Source: Hydrogenedens sp964549105 | GTDB taxonomy: Bacteria > Hydrogenedentota > Hydrogenedentia > Hydrogenedentales > Hydrogenedentaceae | Direction: 5' to 3' | Length of the DNA: 64,000 nt | Assembly: GCA_964549105.1 (NCBI GenBank) | Contig: CAZJTZ010000008.1 | Coordinates: forward strand, 1-64,000 | In this document: positions 8,392 through 17,596 of the stretch, piece by piece | How positions within the stretch are numbered: position 1 is the stretch's first letter | Layout of the letters: each line of letters starts with the position of its first letter | Program-made: the position numbers and the translations under genes | The notes under the pieces: generated by a model | Seen by the model: the letters and a program-made list of their open reading frames with translations, nothing else | What the model was told of the DNA's origin: nothing | Database searches by the model: none

Positions 8392-9379
8392 ACAAATCAT
8401 AAAGAATTTTTTCTATCGTTCCTGGGTTCCATTGACAATCACATTAATTGTTGAGTTCGCTATTTTTGAATTTATAGGTAATCAGCAAGGTCAGCCTGGT
8501 TTCTTTTCCCTTTCTACTATTATTCTCATCCTGAATCAGTTGTCCATTTTTGGAATTATGGCTGTAGGAATGACTTTCGTAATTATGACCAGTGGAATTG
8601 ATTTGTCCATCGGCTCTGTGGGTGCAATGTCCGGGGTAGTTTCTGCAATGGCCGCCGTCCATTTTTTCTCTATCTCCCCATATCTTGTTCCTGTTGCCTT
8701 TTTAGTGGGAATTCTATTAGGAATAGTTATAGGAATACTTATGGGTGGTATCATAACCCTGTGGAACATTCCACCCTTTATCGTAACCCTTGCCTTTATG
8801 AGTTTGTTGCGTGGCCTGGCAAACATAATTACTGACGGAAAACCGATTAGCCCTGTGCCGGAAGGATTTTTAATATTAGGACGGGATATGTTGTTTAAAT
8901 TCGTTCCTATAAGTATCATCTTATTTGGTATGGTCTTTTTGGTGGGATTAATTCTTCTGCATTACACATCAATGGGTAGACATACCCTTGCCATCGGTGG
9001 AAACGAAGAATCGGCTCGACTCAGTGGCATTCCAATAATACGCGTTAAGTTGCTTGTATATATTCTATGCAGTGTCCTTTCCGCTTTGGCAGGGGTTATA
9101 CTTGCTTCACGAATGGGTTCGGGCAGTCCCAAAGTGGGGATTGGTGATGAATTGGCTGTGATAGCCAGTGTTGTTATTGGTGGAACGAGTCTTAGTGGAG
9201 GAAAGGGTTCATTATGGGGGACATTGCTCGGTTTGTGTGTAGTATTTACATTGAACAGTGGCTTAAATTGGATTGGCATTGAAACCTTTGGTCAACAGGT
9301 AACCTTAGGTCTGGTCATATTAGCCGCCGTGCTAACGGACAAATTACAAGCCAAACTAAAAGAACAAAACGAGACATGA
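8381..9379 (+). CDS. Sugar ABC transporter permease (RbsC type)
   Basis: An integral membrane permease of 332 residues from the ATG at 8381, with about eight to ten hydrophobic segments. It carries the CUT2 permease hallmarks MTFVIMTSGIDLSIGSV near the N-terminus, GGNEESARLSGI in the cytoplasmic coupling loop that contacts the ATPase, and AVIASVVIGGTSLSGGKGS near the C-terminus. A longer frame opens at 8324, but it would overlap the ATPase gene by 68 bp and adds a polar tail atypical of the family, so 8381, where the ATG overlaps the upstream stop, is preferred. The last 4 bp overlap the next gene (ATGA). Confidence 0.92.
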   Translation: MWLKQIIKNFFYRSWVPLTITLIVEFAIFEFIGNQQGQPGFFSLSTIILILNQLSIFGIMAVGMTFVIMTSGIDLSIGSVGAMSGVVSAMAAVHFFSISPYLVPVAFLVGILLGIVIGILMGGIITLWNIPPFIVTLAFMSLLRGLANIITDGKPISPVPEGFLILGRDMLFKFVPISIILFGMVFLVGLILLHYTSMGRHTLAIGGNEESARLSGIPIIRVKLLVYILCSVLSALAGVILASRMGSGSPKVGIGDELAVIASVVIGGTSLSGGKGSLWGTLLGLCVVFTLNSGLNWIGIETFGQQVTLGLVILAAVLTDKLQAKLKEQNET

Positions 9380-10197
9380 GAAAATATCTATTTTGTGCTT
9401 TTTTCTTACTCTCTTTTCTATGCACCTCCATTATCAATGCAGACTTGTCCACTGTCCAAAAACAGGAGATAGAAAAGGCACAAGACAAGATACTTAACTA
9501 TATTCGTTTGAATAAATCTCATTTTAGAGTGGAAGACCTCTTTTTATTAGACTTTCTCCAACGACGCTTTCAGATTACAGACGAGTTTTCATTTCGGAAA
9601 ACATTTACTCGTTTGCCAGACCCACAGGAAAAAAAATCATTAGAGACTTATGGTAGATTGGTAAATTATAAAGGAGTAAGATGGAAAAAGCCTGAGAAGG
9701 CAGAAAGTTTTATCTGGCTTGAACTAAAAGCACTTTTTGTGGAGAAGCAAGAAGATTGCCCTGGCAAAAAAGAGTTGCTGATACAATTAGGCAATCAAGC
9801 GAGGGAACAAGGTTATGCGTGCACACATTCAGCATTAGCCCTTGGCTGGTTCATGGAACAAGGTTGCTTATCGCGTGACGATAAGGAGGTTCAACAATTA
9901 CGAAGTTTTGTAATTCAGCGGTTACTCTCTGAATCAAATACAATACAATTTCCATCAGATTTAAAGGTAGAAGCGTTAGCCTTTGTTTGCTACCTTGGAG
10001 GGAAAAAAAAGATAAATTCCAAAGAACTACTTCATATTCTTCCTTACCAGAGAGAGGATGGGGCATTTTCGGGAACAATAAGCCCTGCTGACGGAATTAA
10101 TGTTCATACCACCTTACTTGTTCTCTGGCTTACTTTTGAATTTTTAAATGAACACACCTTTTATAATGAACCCATGATTTGCCCAAAAGAACTTTAA
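9376..10197 (+). CDS. Secreted protein of unknown function, coupled to the sugar ABC operon
   Basis: 273 residues with a signal peptide (hydrophobic 5-20, cleavage around INA-D). I do not recognise a family with confidence. The C-terminal third contains LPYQREDGAFSG followed by DGINVHTTLLVLWLTFEFL, a pattern like the QxxDG helix-hairpin repeat of alpha/alpha-toroid proteins (terpenoid cyclase and prenyltransferase-like folds), suggesting an alpha-helical barrel. Its ATG overlaps the permease stop, so it is translated as the fourth gene of the transport operon and may act on the imported sugar pathway from the periplasm; that is inference. It converges with the repeat-protein gene, only 4 bp away. 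Confidence 0.55.
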   Translation: MRKYLFCAFFLLSFLCTSIINADLSTVQKQEIEKAQDKILNYIRLNKSHFRVEDLFLLDFLQRRFQITDEFSFRKTFTRLPDPQEKKSLETYGRLVNYKGVRWKKPEKAESFIWLELKALFVEKQEDCPGKKELLIQLGNQAREQGYACTHSALALGWFMEQGCLSRDDKEVQQLRSFVIQRLLSESNTIQFPSDLKVEALAFVCYLGGKKKINSKELLHILPYQREDGAFSGTISPADGINVHTTLLVLWLTFEFLNEHTFYNEPMICPKEL

Positions 10198-10201
10198 ATT
10201 G

Positions 10202-10936
10202 TTAATTTAAAAATCGTGTTTTATCATTAGAGCCGGGTTCCCTAACACCAACGCAATACGGCGAAATTCGTGAAACTCCCTCTTGACCCATAGGTTGCCT
10301 GGGAGGAGGTTTAGCAATAGAGGTTGCGGGTGGATTTGAAAGGGGTTGTCTATTCGAGGGTTTAGCAATAGAGGTTGCGGGTGGATTGCTCAAAGGCCTT
10401 TTAGCAGGGGGAACCGCCCTTGCCTGTGCAGGAGGTGCTTGTAACGGTTTCCTCGCTCTTGGAGCCGTCACAGGTTCTGCCGGTGGATTACTCAAAGGCT
10501 TTTCTGGAGGAGGAGCCATTTTTGCCTTTGCTGGGGGGGCTTGTAACGGTTTCCTCGCCATTGGAGCCGTCACAGATTCTGCCGGTGGATTATGAAGAGA
10601 CATTCTTCTGGGAGGTTGTGAAATAGGGGTTGCAGGAGGATTAACCAAAGGCTTCTTTCTGGGAGGTGCTAATTTAGGCTCTGCAGGAGGTGCACTCAAC
10701 GATTTTCTGGATGAAGGTGTTTCTATGGGCTTTGCCTTAGAATTTGAAAGAGAGGTTCGGGAAGAGGGTTGAGATAATTGTTTGGCAGGTGGCTGCACAG
10801 GGCATCGAGAATGATATGGACCACAACCGGGTTTCTCTTCTGGACTCGGCTGGGCAAAACAAAAAGAACAACATGCAATTATGCAGGATATTACAACGAG
10901 ATAAAAATATTTGTTTCTTATGATTCTTTTTTCCAT
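10202..10936 (-). CDS. Exported protein built of ten 17-residue Pro-rich repeats
   Basis: 244 residues: a signal peptide or signal anchor (hydrophobic 11-27), a short Cys-containing segment with CGPYHSRC, then exactly ten 17-residue units (residues 49-218) and a 26-residue tail with one Cys. A representative unit is PPAEPVTAPRARKPLQA; each begins PPA (one has SKA), keeps a Pro at position 9, a basic residue around 12-13 and often PL at 14-15. Such Pro/Lys/Arg-rich arrays adopt extended polyproline-like rods. No enzyme motif is present. A cell-wall-spanning linker or scaffold is possible, but the function is unknown. Its start lies 18 bp past the stop of the TPR-like gene, so the two probably form one unit. 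Confidence 0.6.
   Translation of the reverse strand: MEKRIIRNKYFYLVVISCIIACCSFCFAQPSPEEKPGCGPYHSRCPVQPPAKQLSQPSSRTSLSNSKAKPIETPSSRKSLSAPPAEPKLAPPRKKPLVNPPATPISQPPRRMSLHNPPAESVTAPMARKPLQAPPAKAKMAPPPEKPLSNPPAEPVTAPRARKPLQAPPAQARAVPPAKRPLSNPPATSIAKPSNRQPLSNPPATSIAKPPPRQPMGQEGVSRISPYCVGVREPGSNDKTRFLN
10283..10792 (-). repeat. Ten tandem 51-bp coding repeats
   Basis: The repeat part of the Pro-rich protein is a 510-bp array of ten in-frame 51-bp units. Neighbouring units are similar in DNA as well as protein; for example two copies of an AGCAATAGAGGTTGCGGG block lie near 10313 and 10364. This indicates growth by unit duplication rather than convergence. Confidence 0.85.
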
Positions 10937-10954
10937 TTGCTTCTATAAACTTTT

Positions 10955-12631
10955 TTATTGACCACCTCCGGCAGGTGGAGTTTGACGGGCGGCTCCGCCG
11001 CCTCCTTGTGCTGCTCGTTGTTGCTGTTCTTGTAGTGCTTGTTCATAACGAACCTTGGCTATTTTTGCTTCTTCAATTTTCTTTTTAGCAAGTTCTATAA
11101 CATTCTGCTTTTGCTGTGTTAAGGAAGGATTTTCATCATCAGGAATAACACTCACAATACTCTCAACCTTTGCATAGGCAGAGATTGCCTCTTCAAAACG
11201 GTTATTCTCTTTATGCTGGTCTCCCTGGTCAATAGCATCACTGCCACGGTCTAATATTTCATTAATCACATCGGAAATACTTTTTTTCACTCGACGAAGT
11301 CCGCTCTTTGCATTGCTTTCTAAATCTTTGAATCGGTCATCCACCGAGTTATACAAACTTGCTGCAATACGATAGGTTAAAATAGCATTCCCATAGTCTC
11401 CAGACAAACGATATTTTTCTGCTTCCTCTTGTGTCTTTTCCGCCTGAGATATGATACCTACCAGCATGTTTCTATATTCGGTTCGTTCCTTTATCTCCTG
11501 ATAGGTGGCTTGTATCATATTCACAATTTCTTGATTGTCCCTATCAAACTCAATGGCTTGTTGAAAACTGTATAATGCAATGTTCAAATCTTCTTCTCTC
11601 CCTCCCGGCTGGTTGGCTCGTGCAAAACTTGCCTGTCCTTCCGCAAAATAATATTCTCCTAATTTTTTAGCAATAGAACTGCGTAATTCCCCAATGGAAT
11701 TGACATAGGCACTACGCCATAATTGAACTGCTCGCTCTTTTGCCTGTGGTTCACCTAAACGGTAAAAGGCATCTCCAATGCGATTTACTGCCTCTGGGGG
11801 ATTGACACTAAGTTTTGTAAAGTTTTCATATATCTTTTCTGCCTGGAACAGATTCTTTTTAATATTCAGCATATATTCTATTTCTTTCACAAAATACCAC
11901 GCCTGTGTGCGGTCAGAGGGAGGGCTGGTCCAGGCACCTTCATCTTCCGGACGAAGAACGGTATACCATACATCTGCTACGGTTCGAACTGTCCTCTCAA
12001 AATAATCCTTCCCTGCTTTTGAAAGCAAACCGTTATATCCTTTTCCCAGACGATAATCGTTCGCAATTAACTTTTTATTCTCTTCAAAATAAGGACGGCG
12101 CTCCATAAAAAATTTATTTATATTTATTATAAAGGTTCTTCGCGTTTCTCGGGCTCGATACGCATAGGTATCCAGATTTTTATCAATATCCGTATTGACA
12201 AGTTCTTGTAGTTGTTTTTCTTCTTCTGTCCACGCAAAACCATAAGGAATCATAATCTCCGAAACCAATGCAGATAAAACACCTAATCGGTACGCATAAT
12301 ATGGAGAAAGACTAAATTTTCTTATATCCCTCATAAGTTGTATTTCGGAACTGATAGCCGCAAATACTGCTTTTTCATCTTCCAGAGAATAAAATTCCGC
12401 AATGGTCTGCCAACCATCGGTTGCTCCTTGAATCGCTTCCTTTTCATAGCCAACACCTGCCGAACCCGAAGGACGAAAGATGTATGGAAATTCTGACTGA
12501 ATCATTTGAATTGCCATCGCGGTTAGTGCCTGCCGAGCCCGCGGACCCCACGCATAAGCAGGAGATATATTCAGCAGAAAAATAAAAATTAATACCAGTG
12601 TGAGAATCAACTTCTGTGCCTTCGTTCCCAT
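10955..12631 (-). CDS. Secreted protein with S1/P1-nuclease-like N-terminus, TPR-like helices and Gly-rich tail
   Basis: 558 residues from the ATG at 12631, chosen because it has a GGAG site 8 nt upstream and gives a normal signal peptide; a start at 12679 would add 16 residues. Predicted cleavage after SPAYA leaves WGPRARQALTAMA as the mature N-terminus, resembling the WGxxGH start of S1/P1-nuclease and phospholipase C-type zinc enzymes but with Arg in place of the histidine ligand. AYRLGVLSALVSEIMIPYG also echoes their HxxxD helix without the ligands. Residues about 260-530 are alpha-helical with TPR-like pairs and a long coiled segment; the tail is Gln/Gly/Ala-rich. It is probably a non-catalytic envelope scaffold. 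Function unknown. Confidence 0.55.
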   Translation of the reverse strand: MGTKAQKLILTLVLIFIFLLNISPAYAWGPRARQALTAMAIQMIQSEFPYIFRPSGSAGVGYEKEAIQGATDGWQTIAEFYSLEDEKAVFAAISSEIQLMRDIRKFSLSPYYAYRLGVLSALVSEIMIPYGFAWTEEEKQLQELVNTDIDKNLDTYAYRARETRRTFIININKFFMERRPYFEENKKLIANDYRLGKGYNGLLSKAGKDYFERTVRTVADVWYTVLRPEDEGAWTSPPSDRTQAWYFVKEIEYMLNIKKNLFQAEKIYENFTKLSVNPPEAVNRIGDAFYRLGEPQAKERAVQLWRSAYVNSIGELRSSIAKKLGEYYFAEGQASFARANQPGGREEDLNIALYSFQQAIEFDRDNQEIVNMIQATYQEIKERTEYRNMLVGIISQAEKTQEEAEKYRLSGDYGNAILTYRIAASLYNSVDDRFKDLESNAKSGLRRVKKSISDVINEILDRGSDAIDQGDQHKENNRFEEAISAYAKVESIVSVIPDDENPSLTQQKQNVIELAKKKIEEAKIAKVRYEQALQEQQQRAAQGGGGAARQTPPAGGGQ

Positions 12632-12679
12632 CGTTAACACTCCATATTGTAGTTCATTTCTCATATTAAAAAACTTCAT

Positions 12680-13062
12680 CTTCTAATAAATCATTATACT
12701 ACTTTTTTAACAAAATTAACACAATTTTATCCAACTTGTCAAGATTTTAATTATATATAAATAAAGGATATTAATTCTTTAAACTCTTTTTACTTCCATT
12801 TCAATAGTTTAAAAATAAATCCATGTCAACATCTAATACGATTATATGTTATTTATATAGTATAATATTTATTGTTTAAGGTTAGTTTCAATCAAGCATA
12901 AGGGCTGAAAGAGCGTTTATAATATATATTGTTTGTAATAGTAATTTATTTTTGCTTTTCTAATCACTTATTTATGAATTAATACTTCTTATAATCAGTA
13001 TGTAATTATTATACTTTAGCATAGAAGAAATGACATTCTCTTAACGAGAAAGGATTTATATT
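12680..13062. other. AT-rich intergenic region upstream of secA
   Basis: About 380 bp, very AT-rich, between the divergent TPR-like gene and secA. Several TATAAT-like hexamers occur (for example 12861-12866 and 12990-12995), but none has a good -35 at proper spacing, so I do not assign a promoter. GAGAAAGG at about 13046-13053 is the ribosome site for the secA GTG start. Confidence 0.5.
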
Positions 13063-15822
13063 GTGTTATTTAAACTAATGGAATGGATGTTTGGAACGAG
13101 CAAAGAGCGAACGGTCCGCAAGTTATTGCCTTTGTTAGATGCGGTTCGTGAAGAGGAACCACGCATTGTAAATATGTCCAACGCAGAATTACGAGCCCAA
13201 ACAGCCGTTCTAAAAGAAAAATTATCGCAGGGTGCAACACTTGACGAATTGCTTCCTTATGCTTTTGCGGTAGTGCGAGAAACGGCAAAACGCGTGGTAG
13301 GATTGCGACCTTTTGATGTGCAAATCATCGGTGGTATTGTCCTTCATCAGGGGGGCATTGCTGAGATGGTAACGGGTGAAGGTAAAACATTAGTGGCAAC
13401 GATGCCTGTTTACTTAAACGCTCTAACGGGAAATGGCGTTCATATAGTAACAGTGAACGACTACCTGGCAAGGCGTGATGCTGAATGGATGGGTCCCATA
13501 TATCAATTCTTGGGTTTGAGTGTAGGACTTATTCAACACGATATGGAACTTTATGAACGACAGGTAGGCTATCGTGCAGATATTACTTATGGAACAAATA
13601 ATGAGTTTGGTTTTGATTACCTTCGCGACAACATGTCTGTTCGAAAAGATTTACAGGTTCAACGCGGACTAAATTACGCCATTGTTGACGAGGTTGACTC
13701 TATTCTAATTGATGAAGCAAGAACCCCTCTAATCATTTCAGGCCGTCCTGAACGAAGTTCCGATATCTATGTAAAAGTAGATGAGGCTGTCCGACGATTG
13801 CGTAAAGGAGAACATTATGAAGTAGATGAAAAACAACGCAATGTGCTTATCACAGATGAAGGGATGGAACAAGCAGAACATTTATTAGGCGTAGACGACC
13901 TGTTCACAGATACAAACATCGGCATTGTTCACATTATTGAACAGTCTATTCGTGCACACAATTTATACCACCGCGATAAAGATTACATTGTCCAGAACGG
14001 TGAGGTATTAATCGTTGATGAGTTTACAGGTCGAGCATTAGAAGGGCGACGCTACTCTGATGGTTTGCATCAGGCTATTGAAGCAAAAGAACGGGTACCT
14101 ATTCGTTTTGAGTCTCAGACCATTGCCACAATTACTTACCAGAACTACTTCCGTATGTATAAAAAATTAGCAGGTATGACAGGAACGGCTATCACTGAAG
14201 CGTTAGAATTTAGCAAAATTTATGGGCTCGAAGTAATTCAAATTCCTACCAACTTACCCCTAATTCGCGAAGATTTAAATGACTTAATTTTCGCAACAGA
14301 AAACGGTAAATTCCACTATGTTGTAAAAGATATTAAGCAAATCCACGAGTCAGGCCGTCCCATACTGGTTGGAACGGTAAGCATTGAGAAATCAGAGAAA
14401 TTGGCTGAATTGCTCCAGGAAGCAGAGATTCATGATTTTCAGGTATTGAATGCAAAGCATCATGAGCGTGAAGCAGCAATTATCGCAAATGCAGGGAAAA
14501 AATCTGCTATAACCATTGCTACTAACATGGCAGGGCGTGGAACAGATATTAAATTAGCAGAAGGTGTCCGAGAATTAGGTGGGTTATTCATCGTCGGAAC
14601 GGAGCGTCATGAAGCACGACGAATTGATAACCAATTGCGTGGGCGTTCTGGTAGACAGGGCGACCCGGGAACAACTCGGTTCTATGTAAGCCTTGAAGAT
14701 GAAGTGGCACGATTGTTTGGTGGCGACCGTGTAAAACGACTTTTAGACATGTTTGGCAGTAATAAGGAAATAGATGAACAGCCATTAAGCCAACGAATGG
14801 TGTCCCGTTCCATTGAGCGTGCCCAGCGTCAGGTAGAAGAATACAATTACGAAATTCGTAAACATCTACTTGAATATGATGAAGTCATGGACAAACAAAG
14901 AAAATACATTTATTCCATGCGACAGGATGTTCTGGAAGATAAAGATGTGACGGGACGACTACAAGAAATGTTTTCTAACATCATTGCAGATGCCATCGAC
15001 CAGTTTGCACCACCAGAACAACTTCCCGAAGAATGGGATATGGAAGGTTTACATAAACAGTTAAAAAAAGTTTTTGGTATTGACTTTGATTTAAGTGGCG
15101 AAAACGAAGGGGAAGAAGAACCTTTATCCCTTCAGGATAGTATTTTTAAACAAGTTCTGAAGGAATATGAACGACGACATCAATTGCTTGAGGGAGAACT
15201 AAAAAAACAATATGAACAACAAACAAAAGATACAGGTTCTTTGCCGCAAATAAATTTCAAAAAACTCTCTCGTAAACGAATTCATGATTTAGAACTCATG
15301 GTGCTTTTGCGTGCCGTTGACGAAAAATGGATTGACCACCTCTATGAAATGGATTATCTGAGAGAATCTGTTCGTTTGCGTGCTTATGGGCAACGCGACC
15401 CCTTATTGGAATATAAGCAGGAGTCTTTCGAACTATTCCAGAATTTAATTCAGTCTATCGAATTAAATGTAGTGCAATCTCTGTTCCGAATTACTGACCC
15501 TGAATATCGCAAGAAGCAACGTGCCACTGTTCGCACAGCAGCAGGTGCAACAGCGGTGGAAGATGACCCTTTTGCACATTTACAGAGGTATAGTTACATC
15601 GCTGCGGACAAAGAAGCAGACCGTAGTTTCTCCGCTTTCAATACACGAAATTTTGCTCTGGGCGGACAATCTGTCCCTGATGGCAGAACAACAGAAGAAG
15701 CCGAAGAAGAAAAGCCAAAACATGTTCCTGTCCGTGTCGGACCTAAAGTAGGACCTAACGACCCCTGTCCCTGTGGGAGTGGAAAAAAATATAAAAAATG
15801 TTGCGGAAAACAACTCGTATAA
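13063..15822 (+). CDS. secA: Preprotein translocase ATPase SecA
   Basis: 919 residues, full length for SecA, which drives preproteins through the SecYEG channel using ATP. Visible motifs are Walker A MVTGEGKTL (102-110), the DEVD box (209-212) followed by SILIDEARTPLIISG, the nucleotide-binding domain 2 signature ATNMAGRGTDIKL, and GRSGRQGDPG with its arginine finger. The C-terminus ends with a zinc-binding CxCx8CC motif (C902, C904, C913, C914) used for SecB and phospholipid contact. The start is a GTG at 13063 with GAGAAAGG upstream. Its 3' end overlaps the next gene by 25 bp. The many secreted proteins around it are natural clients, though the linkage is probably incidental. Confidence 0.98.
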   Translation: MLFKLMEWMFGTSKERTVRKLLPLLDAVREEEPRIVNMSNAELRAQTAVLKEKLSQGATLDELLPYAFAVVRETAKRVVGLRPFDVQIIGGIVLHQGGIAEMVTGEGKTLVATMPVYLNALTGNGVHIVTVNDYLARRDAEWMGPIYQFLGLSVGLIQHDMELYERQVGYRADITYGTNNEFGFDYLRDNMSVRKDLQVQRGLNYAIVDEVDSILIDEARTPLIISGRPERSSDIYVKVDEAVRRLRKGEHYEVDEKQRNVLITDEGMEQAEHLLGVDDLFTDTNIGIVHIIEQSIRAHNLYHRDKDYIVQNGEVLIVDEFTGRALEGRRYSDGLHQAIEAKERVPIRFESQTIATITYQNYFRMYKKLAGMTGTAITEALEFSKIYGLEVIQIPTNLPLIREDLNDLIFATENGKFHYVVKDIKQIHESGRPILVGTVSIEKSEKLAELLQEAEIHDFQVLNAKHHEREAAIIANAGKKSAITIATNMAGRGTDIKLAEGVRELGGLFIVGTERHEARRIDNQLRGRSGRQGDPGTTRFYVSLEDEVARLFGGDRVKRLLDMFGSNKEIDEQPLSQRMVSRSIERAQRQVEEYNYEIRKHLLEYDEVMDKQRKYIYSMRQDVLEDKDVTGRLQEMFSNIIADAIDQFAPPEQLPEEWDMEGLHKQLKKVFGIDFDLSGENEGEEEPLSLQDSIFKQVLKEYERRHQLLEGELKKQYEQQTKDTGSLPQINFKKLSRKRIHDLELMVLLRAVDEKWIDHLYEMDYLRESVRLRAYGQRDPLLEYKQESFELFQNLIQSIELNVVQSLFRITDPEYRKKQRATVRTAAGATAVEDDPFAHLQRYSYIAADKEADRSFSAFNTRNFALGGQSVPDGRTTEEAEEEKPKHVPVRVGPKVGPNDPCPCGSGKKYKKCCGKQLV

Positions 15823-17285
15823 TTTTATACTCTTCCATCATACTTTTTTGGCTCGTGATGATGGCTTTGCTCTTTATACGCGAAGGATATTTTACGAAAT
15901 CGAGTTGGTCTTTTCCCGAAAATCGCTGGGAAGAGTCTAAAGACTGGTGGGTAGGATTATATACCAATGATGATAAAAAGGTTGGCTTTATACAAATCCA
16001 AACACAGCCGGACCAACTGAGTCCCTACGGTCCTGCATTTAAATTAAGCATCCTTTCACGATTAGAGACGGTGCTCTTCGCTACACCTGTAAACTTATCT
16101 ATTCAAGGCTCTGCATGGTTCAGTCAAAGGAAAGGATTGGAAAATTTCCAGATGCGACTCCGTTCTGGTGAAATTAAAATTATAATTGACGGTGAATATG
16201 ATGGGAAACAATTACAGGGAAATATCCTTACAGGTGATGAAAAAATTCCTTACTCCTTGCCTGTAGGAAAACATATTTTATTAACAGGCGGTCCCGCTTT
16301 GCCCTTAATGGACATGCCTGTTTTAGAACCGGGCGAAAGCATTTCTGTAGATGTCTTTGACCCCCTTTCCATGTCCGTCCAGAAAGCCATCATTACTTCG
16401 CAAGGCACGGAAACTATAGACACTTCAGGGAGTCAGACCAAAACATATAAGATGACCGTAACATTAGGTGCACTAACTTCAACAATATGGGTGACACCAG
16501 AACAGGAAATTGTTCAAGCAACCACTCCCTTCGGATTGAAACTCAAAAAAATTACACCTGAAGAAGCAATAAGTTCCGTTGAAGAAAAAACAGGTGATTT
16601 GATTAGCAACACTGTTATAAAACCGAAAGGACTAAAACCTTTCCGCGATGCCAAACAAATGTGGGTAAAGATAGAGGGGGTTCCCGAAACTCGTCCTTTA
16701 CCGACAACTGTCTATCAGGTTCATACTACACAAGGATATTTTATCCAGCCACCTGAAAATCCAAAATCAGTACCTTTGACAGAAAAAATCATGCGCACCA
16801 TTCCCGAGGAAACCCTTACTGGCGACTTATTTGTTCAGGTAGAACATCCAAAAATAAAACAACTTGCACAAGAAATTGTCGGCAATGAACAGGACTTATG
16901 GATAAAAAGCCAAAAAATTTATGAATGGGTGTATAAAAACATTGAGAAAAGAGTAAACATTAACATCCCTTCTGCTTTAAGCGTCCTTGAAGCACGACAG
17001 GGGGATTGTAATGAGCATACCGTCCTTTTCACGGCACTGGCAAGAGCCGTAGGAATACCTACTCGAATGTGTTTAGGGTTGGTCTGGAGTGAAGAACTAC
17101 AAGCCTTCGGTTACCATGCGTGGGTCGAAGTGTTCATTGGTGAATGGACACCCATGGACCCCACCTTAGGACAGCCCATTGCTGACGCTACACACATTGC
17201 CCTGCTCCACGGGAACATTGAACAGTGGACTCAACTCATCTCCTATGTAAACCAAATCCAACTCGAAATAGTGAATGTAGAATAA
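15798..17285 (+). CDS. Membrane-anchored transglutaminase-like protein
   Basis: 495 residues with a single N-terminal transmembrane segment (about 7-27) and a large extracytoplasmic portion. Residues about 350-470 are a transglutaminase-like (papain-fold) domain: Cys404 in QGDCNEH, His440 in GYHAWVEV and Asp454 in WTPMDPT form the expected triad. The 60-340 region looks beta-rich and is not recognised. Bacterial members of this fold act as peptidases or amide-bond-remodelling enzymes more often than as crosslinkers; the substrate is unknown. The ATG sits inside the end of secA in another frame, which implies translational coupling. It is an odd partner for secA; a link to exported proteins is inference. 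Confidence 0.82.
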   Translation: MLRKTTRIILYSSIILFWLVMMALLFIREGYFTKSSWSFPENRWEESKDWWVGLYTNDDKKVGFIQIQTQPDQLSPYGPAFKLSILSRLETVLFATPVNLSIQGSAWFSQRKGLENFQMRLRSGEIKIIIDGEYDGKQLQGNILTGDEKIPYSLPVGKHILLTGGPALPLMDMPVLEPGESISVDVFDPLSMSVQKAIITSQGTETIDTSGSQTKTYKMTVTLGALTSTIWVTPEQEIVQATTPFGLKLKKITPEEAISSVEEKTGDLISNTVIKPKGLKPFRDAKQMWVKIEGVPETRPLPTTVYQVHTTQGYFIQPPENPKSVPLTEKIMRTIPEETLTGDLFVQVEHPKIKQLAQEIVGNEQDLWIKSQKIYEWVYKNIEKRVNINIPSALSVLEARQGDCNEHTVLFTALARAVGIPTRMCLGLVWSEELQAFGYHAWVEVFIGEWTPMDPTLGQPIADATHIALLHGNIEQWTQLISYVNQIQLEIVNVE

Positions 17286-17596
17286 AATCCCTCTCTCGTA
17301 TTACCCTATTTACATAAAAGTATTCCCGCTTTTGATATATAATCTCTCTGATTTTAATCGGCATAGGAATAGATGTTTTTAATCACTACTATTGGGACTA
17401 ATACATAACCAAAAAGGAAGGAGTGAGAACACATATCTCTTACAATACGCCTTTCCAAAATACAATCATTGTGAACAAATTGTTTGTAACAACATTAAAC
17501 TGGACTGCATACAACAATATACTTTATACAGTTCCCCGTACTATATCCATAAGGCAAATGTTTCTAAATAATAATGAACAGAAAAAATATTAATTT
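17286..17596. other. Intergenic region, no clear feature
   Basis: 311 bp between the convergent transglutaminase and asd genes. A GGAAGGAG stretch followed by a 56-codon GTG frame (17423-17593) exists, but the spacing is poor and the peptide has no recognisable character. No stem followed by a T-run was found. Confidence 0.5.

Noticed and set aside
10193..10211. AT-only inverted repeat between the convergent genes at 10.2 kb
   Set aside because: The stem TTTAAATT/AATTTAAA contains no GC pair and no clear T-run; too weak to call a terminator.
10386..10626. Plus-strand Gly-rich frames opposite the Pro-rich repeat gene
   Set aside because: They are antisense shadows of a Pro-rich repeat, since CC-rich codons read as Gly on the other strand.
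17423..17593. 56-codon GTG frame before asd
   Set aside because: The purine-rich site directly touches the start and the peptide has no signal or known motif.
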